From JAHEKO01 sp965212505 (lineage in GTDB: Bacteria; Acidobacteriota; Thermoanaerobaculia; Multivoradales; JAHEKO01): a stretch of DNA of 64,000 nucleotides. Position numbers and translations under genes: made by a program. Positions 35,184 through 43,566 of this stretch are shown piece by piece; positions within the stretch are counted from its first letter, which is position 1; each line of letters starts with the position of its first letter. The notes beneath the pieces are model-generated. The model made no database searches. It was given only the letters and a program-made list of their open reading frames with translations, and was not told the DNA's origin. The stretch spans positions 1,612,001 to 1,676,000 of the forward strand of contig OZ243123.1 in assembly GCA_965212505.1 (NCBI GenBank). The letters run 5' to 3'.

Positions 35184-35339
35184 GGCGGCAGGAGACGGCA
35201 CTGAGCCACAGAGGGTGGGGAGGCAGTGCGGTCTCCCGCCGGCGCGCAGAGGCCCTCGAAAGACGGTCCGAGCACCGCCGGGAGACTGCACGCCCGCCGG
35301 GGCCCCGCCCTCTTTGGCTCAGTGCCGTCTCCTGCCGCC
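35184..35339. repeat. Long inverted repeat with 25-bp perfect arms upstream of efp
   Basis: A perfect 25-nt arm at 35184-35208 (beginning GGCGGCAGGAGACGG) is matched by its reverse complement at 35315-35339. The pairing continues inward with a few mismatches (AGAGGGTGGGG against AGAGGGCGGGG, then GTGCGGTCTCCC against GTGCAGTCTCCC), giving a stem of about 45-50 bp. It ends 49 nt before the EF-P ATG. It could be a small non-autonomous (MITE/REP-like) element or a leader structure. No clear target-site duplication is visible. The rest of the 278-nt gap 35111-35388 shows only a possible -10 (TAGAAT, 35373-35378). Confidence 0.75.
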
Positions 35340-35388
35340 GGCAACTAGTGGTTCCCTCTTCTCCGGGCGATGTAGAATCCCCCTCGCT

Positions 35389-35955
35389 ATGGGATCGATC
35401 GACGCCAACCAGTGCCGCCCCGGAAGAAAACTCCTCCTCGACGGAGATCTCTACACCGTCCTCGAGCGAGCTCACCACAAGCCCGGCAAGGGTGGCGCCT
35501 TCGTGCGCTTCAAGCTCAAGGGCATCGTCACCGGCAAGGTGATCGACCACACGGTTCGCGCCGGCACCAAGATGGAGTCCGCCGACGTCTCCGTGCAGCC
35601 GATGCAGTACCTCTACAAAGAGGCTGACGCCTTCGTCTTCATGGACAACGAGACCTACGATCAGTACCACGTGGGTGCCGATCTACTTGGCGACGACGCC
35701 GGCTTCCTGTCCGAGAACGCCGAGGCCGACGTGACCATGTACGAGGGGGCGGCGATCGGCGTACAGCTGCCGCAGAAGATGATTTTCGAAGTTGTCGACA
35801 CGATCGAGAATCCGGCCAAGGGCAACACGGCGACCAACCACACCAAGGACGCGACCATCGAGACCGGCCTGGTGGTGCAGGTGCCTCTGTTCATCAAGAC
35901 CGGCGAGAAAATTCGCATCTCGACCGAAGACGGCAAATACGTCGAGCGCGCGTGA
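35389..35955 (+). CDS. efp: Translation elongation factor P
   Basis: This encodes 188 residues, the usual length. The N-terminal KOW-like domain carries the tip loop HHKPGKGGAFVRFK with Lys34, the residue modified in many EF-P proteins. OB domains follow (DNETYDQYHVGADLLGD, MIFEVVDTIENPAKGNTATN), ending in the C-terminal signature IETGLVVQVPLFIKTGEKIRISTEDGKYVERA region. EF-P relieves ribosome stalling at polyproline, and several proteins here are Pro-rich. ATG 35389 is chosen; the frame is open further upstream but that part runs through the inverted repeat and is not family-like. Confidence 0.95.
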   Translation: MGSIDANQCRPGRKLLLDGDLYTVLERAHHKPGKGGAFVRFKLKGIVTGKVIDHTVRAGTKMESADVSVQPMQYLYKEADAFVFMDNETYDQYHVGADLLGDDAGFLSENAEADVTMYEGAAIGVQLPQKMIFEVVDTIENPAKGNTATNHTKDATIETGLVVQVPLFIKTGEKIRISTEDGKYVERA

Positions 35956-35995
35956 GCGCCTAGCCAGAGCCGGCCAGAGGCCGCCGGTCTTGCGA

Positions 35996-37270
35996 TCAGG
36001 TACGTAGCGAGTCCGCAATCTCGAGAGATTCCTGGATCGCTCCGAGCGTCACTCGGAGTCGTTCAGAAGCTTCGCCGGAGGTCGACGCGATTCCACGGAG
36101 CGCCGCGAAGGGTGCCGGGTTGGACCGCGCAAGGCTCGACAGGACCAGCGGGTCGAGCAGTCCCTCTGTGCCCACCGAGACGCGGCAGCACCGAAAGAGA
36201 TACCGGGCGAGGCCGAGGGCGACGTCGGCCAGATACTTGTCCGTGGTGATCAGCGACCCGAGATCCTCCTCCAGGAGCCAGGGTGGCCCGCTGCGGGAGG
36301 ACGCGATCATCGACGAGGTTGCCTCGGATTCGGAGAACTGGGCGCCGGCGGCCTCACAGTAGCTCTTCAACATCGCCAGGGGTTCGGAGAAGAATCTCTC
36401 GTCAGTCTCCAAGGCGTCGTTCACCAGTTCGCGGGCCTCGTCGAAGTCCGGGTAGGTTCTCGGGAACTGCAGGCGAGAGCAGTTCTCTTCCAGGTAGTTG
36501 CAGCGGTCGCGTCCTGCCCCCGGGTCGTGGAATAGCCCCGCCTGGTTGTAGAGCCGCTGCACCTGAATCGGCGGCAGGTGGGCAACGGCGGCGGAGTCCG
36601 TGAGCGCCTCGAGAGTCAAGAGCTTCGCGAAGGAGGTGCTGTAGATCGCCGCCTGGTGGCGCTCATTGAGGGCCAGCGACTCGCCGGAGTCTCTGCACGT
36701 TCTGCACGCGAAGTGCAGGGCGACGAGCGGGTCGAAGGTGAGGTCGATGAAGGTCGTTGGGAAGCCATAGTGTTGGGCGACGGCGGTAGCCGCCGAGAGG
36801 CTCTCGAGGCCTCCCCAGAGCTCGAATCCGACGTCCTTCGCCCGCTGGGTCCATTGCTGGATGAACTTCTGGAAGGCACGCAGTGGAGAGGCTCCGAGGC
36901 TTCGGAGCGATGCGGATTCGACCCGCCAGAGGGAGGGGAGGATCGGCCAGGGTCTCGCCTGCCCCCGGTAGAGCGGACGGTTGCCGTAGAACGTGTCGAA
37001 GAGTTGGGGATCGTCCTTGGCGCGGCTGTCGTCGCGAGCGCCGGAGCGATGGTGTGCCACCAGAAGAAAACAGGCGGCGTGCCACACCGTCGGCGCCTGC
37101 ATCACCAGGCCGCTCCGGCTCTGAGGGTCGGGTTCTTTCCGCTCGACTCTCTCTGCGTGAGCGAGAGCCTTTTGCAGCGTGGCTCGGTCGAGTTCGCCGG
37201 CTGCGAGAGTCTCGAGGAGTTCGAGCACCGTATCGCGGGACTGAGCCGCCTCGAGCGAACGCGTGCTCAT
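35996..37270 (-). CDS. FRG-domain protein
   Basis: This encodes 424 residues. The FRG motif is present at about residues 95-165: NRPLYRGQARPWPILPSLWR, then QHYGFPTTFIDLTFDPLVALHFA. FRG domains, named for Phe-Arg-Gly, are common in bacteria and are sometimes found near defence genes; no activity is firmly established. A Cys-containing stretch (CNYLEENCSRLQFPRTYPDFDEA) and a helical C-terminus follow. It is convergent with efp and followed on the same strand, 29 nt away, by the aldehyde dehydrogenase gene upstream of it. No nuclease or toxin partner is adjacent. Confidence 0.75.
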   Translation of the reverse strand: MSTRSLEAAQSRDTVLELLETLAAGELDRATLQKALAHAERVERKEPDPQSRSGLVMQAPTVWHAACFLLVAHHRSGARDDSRAKDDPQLFDTFYGNRPLYRGQARPWPILPSLWRVESASLRSLGASPLRAFQKFIQQWTQRAKDVGFELWGGLESLSAATAVAQHYGFPTTFIDLTFDPLVALHFACRTCRDSGESLALNERHQAAIYSTSFAKLLTLEALTDSAAVAHLPPIQVQRLYNQAGLFHDPGAGRDRCNYLEENCSRLQFPRTYPDFDEARELVNDALETDERFFSEPLAMLKSYCEAAGAQFSESEATSSMIASSRSGPPWLLEEDLGSLITTDKYLADVALGLARYLFRCCRVSVGTEGLLDPLVLSSLARSNPAPFAALRGIASTSGEASERLRVTLGAIQESLEIADSLRT

Positions 37271-37299
37271 CAGACCGTCCTACGGAGCTCTTGAGGCAC

Positions 37300-39030
37300 T
37301 CAACCCCGAAGCGCTGACAGCACGATCCCAGGCACCCGCCCCAACCCCGGGTCGGCTTCGAGCCGGGTCAACTTCTCACCCACCTCGTGCCCGCGCTTGT
37401 GGGTGACGAACCAGGCCGGCTTCGGGAAGACCCGGAACGGCGTGTGGATGACGGTCTTCTCGGGTTTGTCGAAGAGCAGAGTGTTGTGGACGACCCCGAT
37501 GCCGCTCTGGACGTCGTTGAGCGTGTGACCGGGGTAGGCGCCCCAGGTGGTCGAGCCGAGACCGTAGCTGAGCGCGGCCCAGTGGTTGATCGAGATCGAC
37601 CCGTAGCGGAGCTCTTCGAGCGCCTGGTCCAGGGCCTTGCCGAGGGTGCGCTCGGTTTTCGGATGGACGATGATGCTGGCGTTCAGGGTGCCGTGCAAGG
37701 TCTCGTTGCAGAAGTCGACGGCCTTCCGGAGGAAGCCGGCCGCGTCCTCGCCATCGAGCGCAGTCTCGGCGGTGATGGGGCAGAACGATTCGTGCTGGAA
37801 GGCTGGGAGATCGGTGTTCGAGGCGTCGAGGTCCGGCATCAGGGCGGGCGGTAACACTCCTGCGCGCCGGCGCCCCAGCACTTCGCTCCCTGGGTGCTCG
37901 CGCAGGAAGCGTTCGTACCGCTCTTCGGCTCCCGGGTAGTAGGCGGGTCGCTCGGGCAGTTCGCGGAGGACCGCTCGCAGGGTGTCGAGAAAGGCGTCCC
38001 GTTGAGCCCAGTCCCGATGGGTGACGATGACCTTGCAGGCGTTGCAGTTGAATCCGCAGTTCTGGAACATCTGCGTCGCCAGATTCTCGGCGTGGAAACG
38101 CAGGTCTGACGCGCTCCAGGCGCCCGGCACGACGATCACGGGACTGACGTTGCCGAGCTCACTGGTGATGCGCTTGTCGAGTCGCGGCTGGTTGCGCCGC
38201 TTCCGCTCCGCACCGTCGTCGCCGGCCCCGAAGACGATGACGTCGTGGGTTCGGGCGCTACCGGTGATGTGAATCTCGTCCACGCCGGGATGGCTGACGA
38301 GGTGTGCGCCCACCTCGGCTCCGCCGTAGACCAGCCGGAAGTAGCCGTCGCGAATGAGTGCGCCAAAGGCGTCCTCGATGAACGGCCCCAGGTATTCGTT
38401 GACCGGGTTCAGCTTGAGCACGACGACCTGCCCTTCGGCGAAGAGTTTCTGCACGGCGTCGAGGGGGCCGATGCTGGAGACGTTTCCGGCTCCGAGAACG
38501 AGTGCCACCTTGCCACGCGGCGTGGCCTCTCTGTAGAACTCCGCCGTGTGATCGTGGAGCGACTCGCGGGTCACCCCCTCTTGCATCCACACCTCGGCGC
38601 GAAAGCCTCCGTAGAGGAGACGGTCGAGGAGTTCTGCCGGAAAGACGTCGACGGCTACTCGGCCGTTGTCGCGCACTCGGACGTCCTGGTCGTCGATTGG
38701 TACTTTGCCGGTGTCCCGCAACGACTCCAGAGTGCGGATCATCAGTCGCAGCAGGCGCAAGGAGATGTAGGGGCCGCTCAGCCACTCTTCGCCGCCGGCG
38801 GTGCTTGCGAACGACACTCCCTCCGCGGCGGCTGCGGCTTCGACCTGGCCGCGGGCGACGCGCAGCGTGCCCTCCGCCAGCGACTCGAGATACTCGATCT
38901 TCCGGTCCAGATCGAGCTCCGCCCAGACCTGCTTGCCCGCTTGGAGGTCTTCTATGGCGCGGTCGAGATCCCTTGCCGTCGTCGGCGGCAGGTGCCCCGC
39001 GGTACTCGGACCGTCTGTCACGACTGGCAT
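37300..39030 (-). CDS. Aldehyde dehydrogenase family protein
   Basis: This encodes 576 residues. The catalytic core contains GKVALVLGAGNVSSIGPLDAVQKLFAEG (cofactor and substrate entry), HITGSARTHDVIVFG, a glutamate region ITSELGNVSPVIVVPG, and the nucleophile segment QNCGFNCNACKVIV. The latter has two Cys residues where the catalytic one should be (NCNAC), so which one acts is not settled. It differs from typical ALDHs by an N-terminal helical extension of about 150 residues and a C-terminal segment rich in basic residues. Related proteins are often annotated only as aldehyde dehydrogenase; substrate unknown. Confidence 0.82.
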   Translation of the reverse strand: MPVVTDGPSTAGHLPPTTARDLDRAIEDLQAGKQVWAELDLDRKIEYLESLAEGTLRVARGQVEAAAAAEGVSFASTAGGEEWLSGPYISLRLLRLMIRTLESLRDTGKVPIDDQDVRVRDNGRVAVDVFPAELLDRLLYGGFRAEVWMQEGVTRESLHDHTAEFYREATPRGKVALVLGAGNVSSIGPLDAVQKLFAEGQVVVLKLNPVNEYLGPFIEDAFGALIRDGYFRLVYGGAEVGAHLVSHPGVDEIHITGSARTHDVIVFGAGDDGAERKRRNQPRLDKRITSELGNVSPVIVVPGAWSASDLRFHAENLATQMFQNCGFNCNACKVIVTHRDWAQRDAFLDTLRAVLRELPERPAYYPGAEERYERFLREHPGSEVLGRRRAGVLPPALMPDLDASNTDLPAFQHESFCPITAETALDGEDAAGFLRKAVDFCNETLHGTLNASIIVHPKTERTLGKALDQALEELRYGSISINHWAALSYGLGSTTWGAYPGHTLNDVQSGIGVVHNTLLFDKPEKTVIHTPFRVFPKPAWFVTHKRGHEVGEKLTRLEADPGLGRVPGIVLSALRG

Positions 39031-39074
39031 TTGCGGTTCAGTATACGAGCAGCGATAGGATTCGGGCCACGACG

Positions 39075-40049
39075 ATGAGACCAAGTACCAAGATCTTTCT
39101 GGTGGCATCGGTAGCAGCCTGGGTGGCCCTCTCGATGCCGATCTCGAGCGCAGCGCAGCCGAGTCCGGCTGTGGAGGCGACGTCGCTGCTCGGTGAGCCG
39201 CTGTCGCGCCCAGAACTACCCAGCGAGTTTCGGGAGAAGCAGACCGATCTTCTGGAGGAGGCTCGGCGGCAGCTCGCAGCCGCACCGGACGATCCGGATG
39301 CGGCGATCTGGGTCGGGAGGCGAACGGCCTACCTCGGTCGATACCGTGAGGCGATCCAGATCTACACCGAAGCGCTCGCGGCGCACCCCCGCTATCCGCA
39401 CCTCTATCGGCATCGCGGCCATCGCTACATCACGACGCGGGCCCTCGGGGAGGCGCGCGTCGACCTCGAGCGAGCCGCGCAGCTGACCGAAGGGGCGGAG
39501 GATCAGGTCGAGCCCGATGGGCTGCCGAACGCCTTCGGAGTGCCCACCAGCACGCTCCAGACCAACATCTGGTACCACCTCGGTCTAGCGCAGTACCTGG
39601 AGGGGGACTTCGAGTTGGCGGCGGCCTCCTATCGACGGTGTCGAGGCCTGGCGGGCAATCCCGACATGGCGGTCGCCGCCTCATATTGGCTCTATCTGTC
39701 GCTGCGCCGCGCGGGCGAGGACGGTGAGGCGGCAGCGATGCTGGCCGAGATCTCTCCCGATCTGGAAATCCTCGAGAACCACGACTACCTTCGACTCCTG
39801 CTGGCCTTCGGCGGCCACGGTGAGGTCGACGCTCTCGTCGACGGCTCTCAGGAGAGCGTCGAGTCGGCGACTCGCGCCTACGGTGTTGGTGCCTGGTACC
39901 TCCTTCGAGGCGAGGCGTCGAAAGCGCGGGAGATATTCGAGCGCATTGTGGCCGGCAGCTCGTGGGCTGCGTTCGGCTACATCGCAGCGGAAGCGGAGCT
40001 CAACCGCCTGCTCGACTCTTCGTCCGAACAGGGGGGAGCCGGCCGCTGA
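39075..40049 (+). CDS. Exported TPR-repeat protein
   Basis: This encodes 324 residues from ATG 39075. The signal peptide (IFLVASVAAWVALSMPISSAA) precedes TPR-like helices: DDPDAAIWVGRRTAYLGRYREAIQIYTEAL, YPHLYRHRGHRYITTRALGEARVDLERAAQL, and WYHLGLAQYLEGDFELAAASYRRC. It probably works as a periplasmic scaffold; partner unknown. It is divergent from the aldehyde dehydrogenase gene with a 44-nt gap. A perfect hairpin straddles its stop codon. Confidence 0.78.
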   Translation: MRPSTKIFLVASVAAWVALSMPISSAAQPSPAVEATSLLGEPLSRPELPSEFREKQTDLLEEARRQLAAAPDDPDAAIWVGRRTAYLGRYREAIQIYTEALAAHPRYPHLYRHRGHRYITTRALGEARVDLERAAQLTEGAEDQVEPDGLPNAFGVPTSTLQTNIWYHLGLAQYLEGDFELAAASYRRCRGLAGNPDMAVAASYWLYLSLRRAGEDGEAAAMLAEISPDLEILENHDYLRLLLAFGGHGEVDALVDGSQESVESATRAYGVGAWYLLRGEASKAREIFERIVAGSSWAAFGYIAAEAELNRLLDSSSEQGGAGR

Positions 40050-40060
40050 GAGCGGCCGGC
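40038..40060 (+). terminator. Perfect 10-bp hairpin straddling the TPR gene stop codon
   Basis: GCCGGCCGCT, loop GAG, AGCGGCCGGC. The TGA stop spans the last stem base and the loop. No U-tract follows, so it is a hairpin that may slow or end transcription, not a canonical intrinsic terminator. The remaining 400 nt to 40459 show no convincing gene or further structure. Confidence 0.45.
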
Positions 40061-40459
40061 GGGGGGAAAGGTCGTATGAGGATAGTTGGTTGGAAGGGCT
40101 GTCCGAGGAATCCGGACAAGGAATGGTCGGTCTGTAGGTGAGTCGCTGTTACTGCTGAAGCGGTTCTCCCAAGACTCAGTTCTAGCTCTAGCACGATGCG
40201 TGCCAGCGGGGTCTCGGACGCCGCCGAGAGTGCACCCCCGCGCCGGAAGTCACCGTCCCCCGCCAGAATCTCGACCTGGGGAGGTAGGGGAAAGCTGGAA
40301 TTCCGGTCGATTTCTGCGAGAGAGCGGCGACGGACGACCGCCGAGCTTCAGAGTGGAGGTTTAGAGGATCGCGTCCGGGAGCATCGGTTCAATGTGCCGG
40401 ATCGGGACGGTGCTCGGCAGTTTTTTGGGGCCCGACGACGAAAAAGTGTCAGTTGAAGC

Positions 40460-40861
40460 TCAGCTCGAAGGCGGCTTCGGAGCGAGCACGAAGGCGTAGA
40501 AGAGCAGTGCGCAACCGATGAGGGCCGGGATCGCACCAACCATCCAGATGGCTTCGTCGTCGATGAACCGTAGCCCGATCATCGTGCCGATTCCCGCCGC
40601 GAAGACGACCAGGCCGCCGACCTTCATCCCTTCGAGCCGGGTGGCCCAACGAGTTGTCGAATCGGCCTGAATCAGCGCGTTGAGCTCGGCCTTGTCTGCG
40701 CCCTTGTCGACCAGCTTCTTGAGCAATTCGTGGCGATAGTGCAGCTCGCGCTCCCGCCGGCGTTGGGACGCCCAGATGGCGACCGCTACGACCGCAAACA
40801 GCGAGACGGTGCCGACGATCGGCAGAAACATGATGACGACGTTGTCGAGATTGGAAACCAT
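40460..40861 (-). CDS. Small membrane protein, DUF6249-like
   Basis: This encodes 133 residues with an N-terminal helix (VGTVSLFAVVAVAIWAS), a charged cytoplasmic stretch (QRRRERELHYRHELLKKLVDKGADKAELN), and two more helices (GLVVFAAGIGTMIGLRF, MVGAIPALIGCALLFYAFVL). The layout resembles DUF6249 proteins, which often sit beside ECF sigma genes in Acidobacteria, but the match is by eye only. It is divergent from the sigma factor at 40998 and may be under the same control. Confidence 0.65.
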   Translation of the reverse strand: MVSNLDNVVIMFLPIVGTVSLFAVVAVAIWASQRRRERELHYRHELLKKLVDKGADKAELNALIQADSTTRWATRLEGMKVGGLVVFAAGIGTMIGLRFIDDEAIWMVGAIPALIGCALLFYAFVLAPKPPSS

Positions 40862-40926
40862 AGTGAACCTCCGAGTCGATGGCGCTTTGCCGTTCTGACC
40901 TCGTAGGACGCGCGGCCTGTCGATTC

Positions 40927-40972
40927 GGTTGCAATCGTGCCGATCTGCAACCTCTCGGCTCGAGATCGCGTC
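40927..40972 (+). promoter_or_regulatory. ECF-type promoter with overlapping inverted repeat
   Basis: GGTTGCAATCG-TGC-CGAT(C)TGCAACC forms an 11-bp imperfect repeat (40927-40952). Its right arm ends in GCAACC, which resembles an ECF -35. A CGTC box follows after 16 nt (40969-40972), like an ECF -10. It lies 26 nt before the GTG of the sigma gene, so autoregulation is plausible. The left arm on the other strand could serve the DUF6249-like gene. Confidence 0.4.
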
Positions 40973-40997
40973 CCACTGATAGAAAGGGTGGGAACCA

Positions 40998-41609
40998 GTG
41001 CAATCTCACGTGGACAGAGAGCAGGTCGACCGAGTTCTCGCCGGCGACGTCGATGCTTTCGCGGAGATCGTCGACCGCTGGCAGAAGCCGCTGGTGAATC
41101 TAGCCTACCGCTACACCCGCGACGAGGGTCTCGCGGAGGAGCTGGCGCAAGAGGCGTTCTTGAAGGTCTACCGCAGCCTGGGGAAGTGGCGCGGAGACGC
41201 CGCCTTTTCGACCTGGCTGTTTGCGGTGGCGATCAACGTCTATCGCTCTTGGTGCCGTCGCAAGAGGCTGCCGACCGTGCCGCTCGACGCCCTCGACTTT
41301 GCCCTCAGCGGACCGAGTGTCGAGGCGGAGCTCGAAGGGCGCGACCTCGGGGAGCAGGTTCGCGACGCGGTGTTGGCTCTGCCGGCCAAGTACCGCGATG
41401 CGGTCATCTTGTACTACTTCCGCGAGATGGACGTGCGCAGCGCGGCGGCGATGCTGGGCATTGCAGAAGGCACGTTGAAGTCGCATCTGCACCGAGGTCG
41501 TAAACTACTGGCGGAGCGGCTGCCTCAAGCGCCGGCGCAGCCTTCGAATGGAACGGAGCCTGGAACATGGACAGGATCGATCGAATTCTCCTCGCTGAAC
41601 GGGAGCTGA
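40998..41609 (+). CDS. ECF RNA polymerase sigma factor
   Basis: This encodes 203 residues from a GTG preceded by an A/G-rich stretch. Region 2 is visible (FAEIVDRWQKPLVNLAYRYT, AEELAQEAFLKVYRSLGKWR, FSTWLFAVAINVYRSWCRRKR), as is region 4 (LPAKYRDAVILYYFREMDVRSAAAMLGIAEGTLKSHLHRGRKLL). The C-terminal 25 residues overlap the next gene by 43 nt. A probable ECF-like promoter lies just upstream. It belongs to the RpoE-like class; target genes other than its neighbours cannot be seen. Confidence 0.92.
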   Translation: MQSHVDREQVDRVLAGDVDAFAEIVDRWQKPLVNLAYRYTRDEGLAEELAQEAFLKVYRSLGKWRGDAAFSTWLFAVAINVYRSWCRRKRLPTVPLDALDFALSGPSVEAELEGRDLGEQVRDAVLALPAKYRDAVILYYFREMDVRSAAAMLGIAEGTLKSHLHRGRKLLAERLPQAPAQPSNGTEPGTWTGSIEFSSLNGS

Positions 41610-41899
41610 ACCCCGGCGCAAACTTCCGAGCGCGCGTTATGGAAGAGGTGCGCCTCGAGAGCGAAGCGCCACCTATCCCGTTCCCCTGGAGACCGTTCCT
41701 GTGGGGCTTCGTTGGCCTACCGACCGCGCTGTTGGCGGTCCTGTGGTGGTTCGAACCGGCTCTGGCGCTTCCCGAAGGCGGAACCCTCGAGCGCCTGCTC
41801 GAACTGTCGGTCCACCCGGCCCTGGCGTTGGCCTCGACCGCACTACTGGCGACCTGGCTGCTCGCCTTCTGCTCGTATCGACTGTTGGTCGAGGACTAG
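41567..41899 (+). CDS. Small two-helix membrane protein, possible anti-sigma factor
   Basis: This encodes 110 residues, overlapping the sigma gene by 43 nt. The N-terminus is polar (MDRIDRILLAERELNPGANFRARVMEEVRLE). Two helices follow (FLWGFVGLPTALLAVLWWF and ALALASTALLATWLLAFCSYRLL). Position and layout suit an anti-sigma or accessory protein, but there is no zinc-finger motif. Its TAG overlaps the TAG of the opposite gene within CTAG. Translational coupling to the sigma factor is likely. Confidence 0.75.
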   Translation: MDRIDRILLAERELNPGANFRARVMEEVRLESEAPPIPFPWRPFLWGFVGLPTALLAVLWWFEPALALPEGGTLERLLELSVHPALALASTALLATWLLAFCSYRLLVED

Positions 41900-42666
41900 G
41901 CGCCCTTTGGAGCGGCGGTGTCGAGCTCTTCGTCGCTTTTGTCGTTCTCGGCGCCCTCGGGAGCGGTGGCCTCTTCGGCCAGCTGTACCTCGAGGAACTC
42001 CTTGAGACGTCGGCCCGCGTCGGTGGCGATCTGGGTGAAGCGCACGCCGATGCCGGTCACTCGTTCGGCCGGCGCGGTGTGTCGCACGACCTCGGCCTCG
42101 ACCTTGATCTGACTGGAGTCGTTTGGCAACTCGAAGGAGAGCTCGACGTGAGAACCGATCGGGATGAGCGGCGCGCCGCTGAGCAGCATACCGCTCTCCG
42201 ACAGGTTCGCCGTCTGGGCCATGCGCTGGAGCGCCCCGTCGTCGAGCTTTGCTTTGAGTTCCACGAGTAGCCGAGCCGATGTTCGTGCGGCGACTCCCAG
42301 TGCCTGTGAGAGTGCCCTTTGCAAGGCTTTGGGGTCGGCCGAGGCGTTGGCGACGTTGACGCCGTCTTCCGCCAGGTGTTTGCAGAGGTCGGCTGCCTCC
42401 TGGGTGCGGGCGACAACGGCGACCGACGACGCGGCGCACGGAGAGTCGAGCGTTCGAACAGCGGCGAGGAAGTCTCGTAGATCGAGATCGGGTAGCGGCT
42501 CCTCGACTACAATCAGGTCGTAGCGCAGGTTGCCGACCAGGATCAACGCGCCGGCACCAGAAGGTACGCGGTTCACCTCGAAGCAGGCGCGATCGAGAAG
42601 CTGGGCGACTTTCTGGTAGAGCGCTCGGTCATTGATGACCGCGAGGATTCTCTGGCTCTGTCTCAT
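41896..42666 (-). CDS. Receiver-like plus PilZ-domain protein
   Basis: This encodes 256 residues. Residues 1 to about 120 look like a response-regulator fold (RILAVINDRALYQKVAQLL, LIVVEEPLPDLDLRDFLAAV), with the usual phospho-Asp position occupied by Glu (VVEEPLPDLD), so it may be a pseudo-receiver. Residues about 140-230 are a PilZ domain (RTSARLLVELKAKL, TANLSESGMLLSG, ERVTGIGVRFTQI); the N-terminal RxxxR of strong c-di-GMP binders is only partly kept. An acidic tail ends the protein. It probably couples c-di-GMP or a protein signal to an unknown output. Confidence 0.75.
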   Translation of the reverse strand: MRQSQRILAVINDRALYQKVAQLLDRACFEVNRVPSGAGALILVGNLRYDLIVVEEPLPDLDLRDFLAAVRTLDSPCAASSVAVVARTQEAADLCKHLAEDGVNVANASADPKALQRALSQALGVAARTSARLLVELKAKLDDGALQRMAQTANLSESGMLLSGAPLIPIGSHVELSFELPNDSSQIKVEAEVVRHTAPAERVTGIGVRFTQIATDAGRRLKEFLEVQLAEEATAPEGAENDKSDEELDTAAPKGA

Positions 42667-42774
42667 GGATGTCTGGTCTCACGCAAGAGTGACTCCGCCC
42701 TGTCAGCGAGAGTAGGTGGAGCCCCCCAGACGAGCTATTAAGAACGTCACTATCGAAACTCGGGAGCCCGACCC

Positions 42775-43566
42775 ATGGGACTGCGAATTACCCAGATCGA
42801 TGCCTTCAGCGACCGCCCTTTCGCGGGGAACCCTGCCGCCGTTTGTCTGCTCGAAGAGGAACGAGACGAGGCTTGGATGCAAGCCGTAGCGGGGGAGATG
42901 AATCTGTCGGAGACGGCGTTCCTCCGGGAGCTGCCGGATGGGTACGAACTCCGCTGGTTCACGCCCGCCTTCGAGGTGGATCTATGCGGTCACGCCACGC
43001 TCGCGAGCGCTCACTTTCTGTGGGACGAAGGGCACCTCGATCCATCGGCCGAAGCGCGCTTCTCGACGCGTAGCGGCCTCTTGACCGCGCGGCGTTCCGG
43101 TACATGGATCGAGCTCGATTTTCCCGCCGATTCCGTCCGCCGTGTCGAGGCGCCGATGGCCGTGGCGGCAGCCTTGGGCGCACCGGTGGCCGACTATGCG
43201 GAGACCGGGCTTTACGTGCTCGCCGAGGTTGAGAGCGAGTCGATCTTGCGCGCCCTGGCGCCCGACAGCACCGCGGTTCGGGAGCTTCACCCGGTGGGAA
43301 TCATCGTGACCGCTCAGTCGGAGGAGCCCGAGATCGACTTCGTTTCGCGCTTCTTCGCTCCGAACGCCGGCATCTACGAGGACCCGGTCACCGGCTCGGC
43401 ACACTGCTCGCTAGGGCCCTGGTGGAGCGAGCGCCTCGGCAAGCTCGAGATGGTCGCTTATCAGGCGTCGCCACGAGGCGGTCGGGTACGGGTTCGTTGC
43501 GCCGGCGACCGCGTTTTGCTCGGAGGCAAAGCGGTCTCGGTCTTGCGCGGCGAGCTGGTCGACTAG
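42775..43566 (+). CDS. PhzF-family isomerase/epimerase
   Basis: This encodes 263 residues. The family signature is clear: DAFSDRPFAGNPAAVCLL, catalytic Glu in MNLSETAFL, TPAFEVDLCGHATLASAHFLW, and DPVTGSAHCSLGPWW near the end. The fold is two pseudo-symmetric halves like diaminopimelate epimerase. No phenazine pathway is present, so the substrate is unknown. It ends with a CTAG overlap with the oppositely oriented gene at 43563. Confidence 0.92.
   Translation: MGLRITQIDAFSDRPFAGNPAAVCLLEEERDEAWMQAVAGEMNLSETAFLRELPDGYELRWFTPAFEVDLCGHATLASAHFLWDEGHLDPSAEARFSTRSGLLTARRSGTWIELDFPADSVRRVEAPMAVAAALGAPVADYAETGLYVLAEVESESILRALAPDSTAVRELHPVGIIVTAQSEEPEIDFVSRFFAPNAGIYEDPVTGSAHCSLGPWWSERLGKLEMVAYQASPRGGRVRVRCAGDRVLLGGKAVSVLRGELVD

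Noticed and set aside
35215..35388. EF-P extended upstream in the same open frame.
   Set aside because: The added codons run through the inverted repeat and do not match EF-P; the ATG at 35389 gives the normal length.
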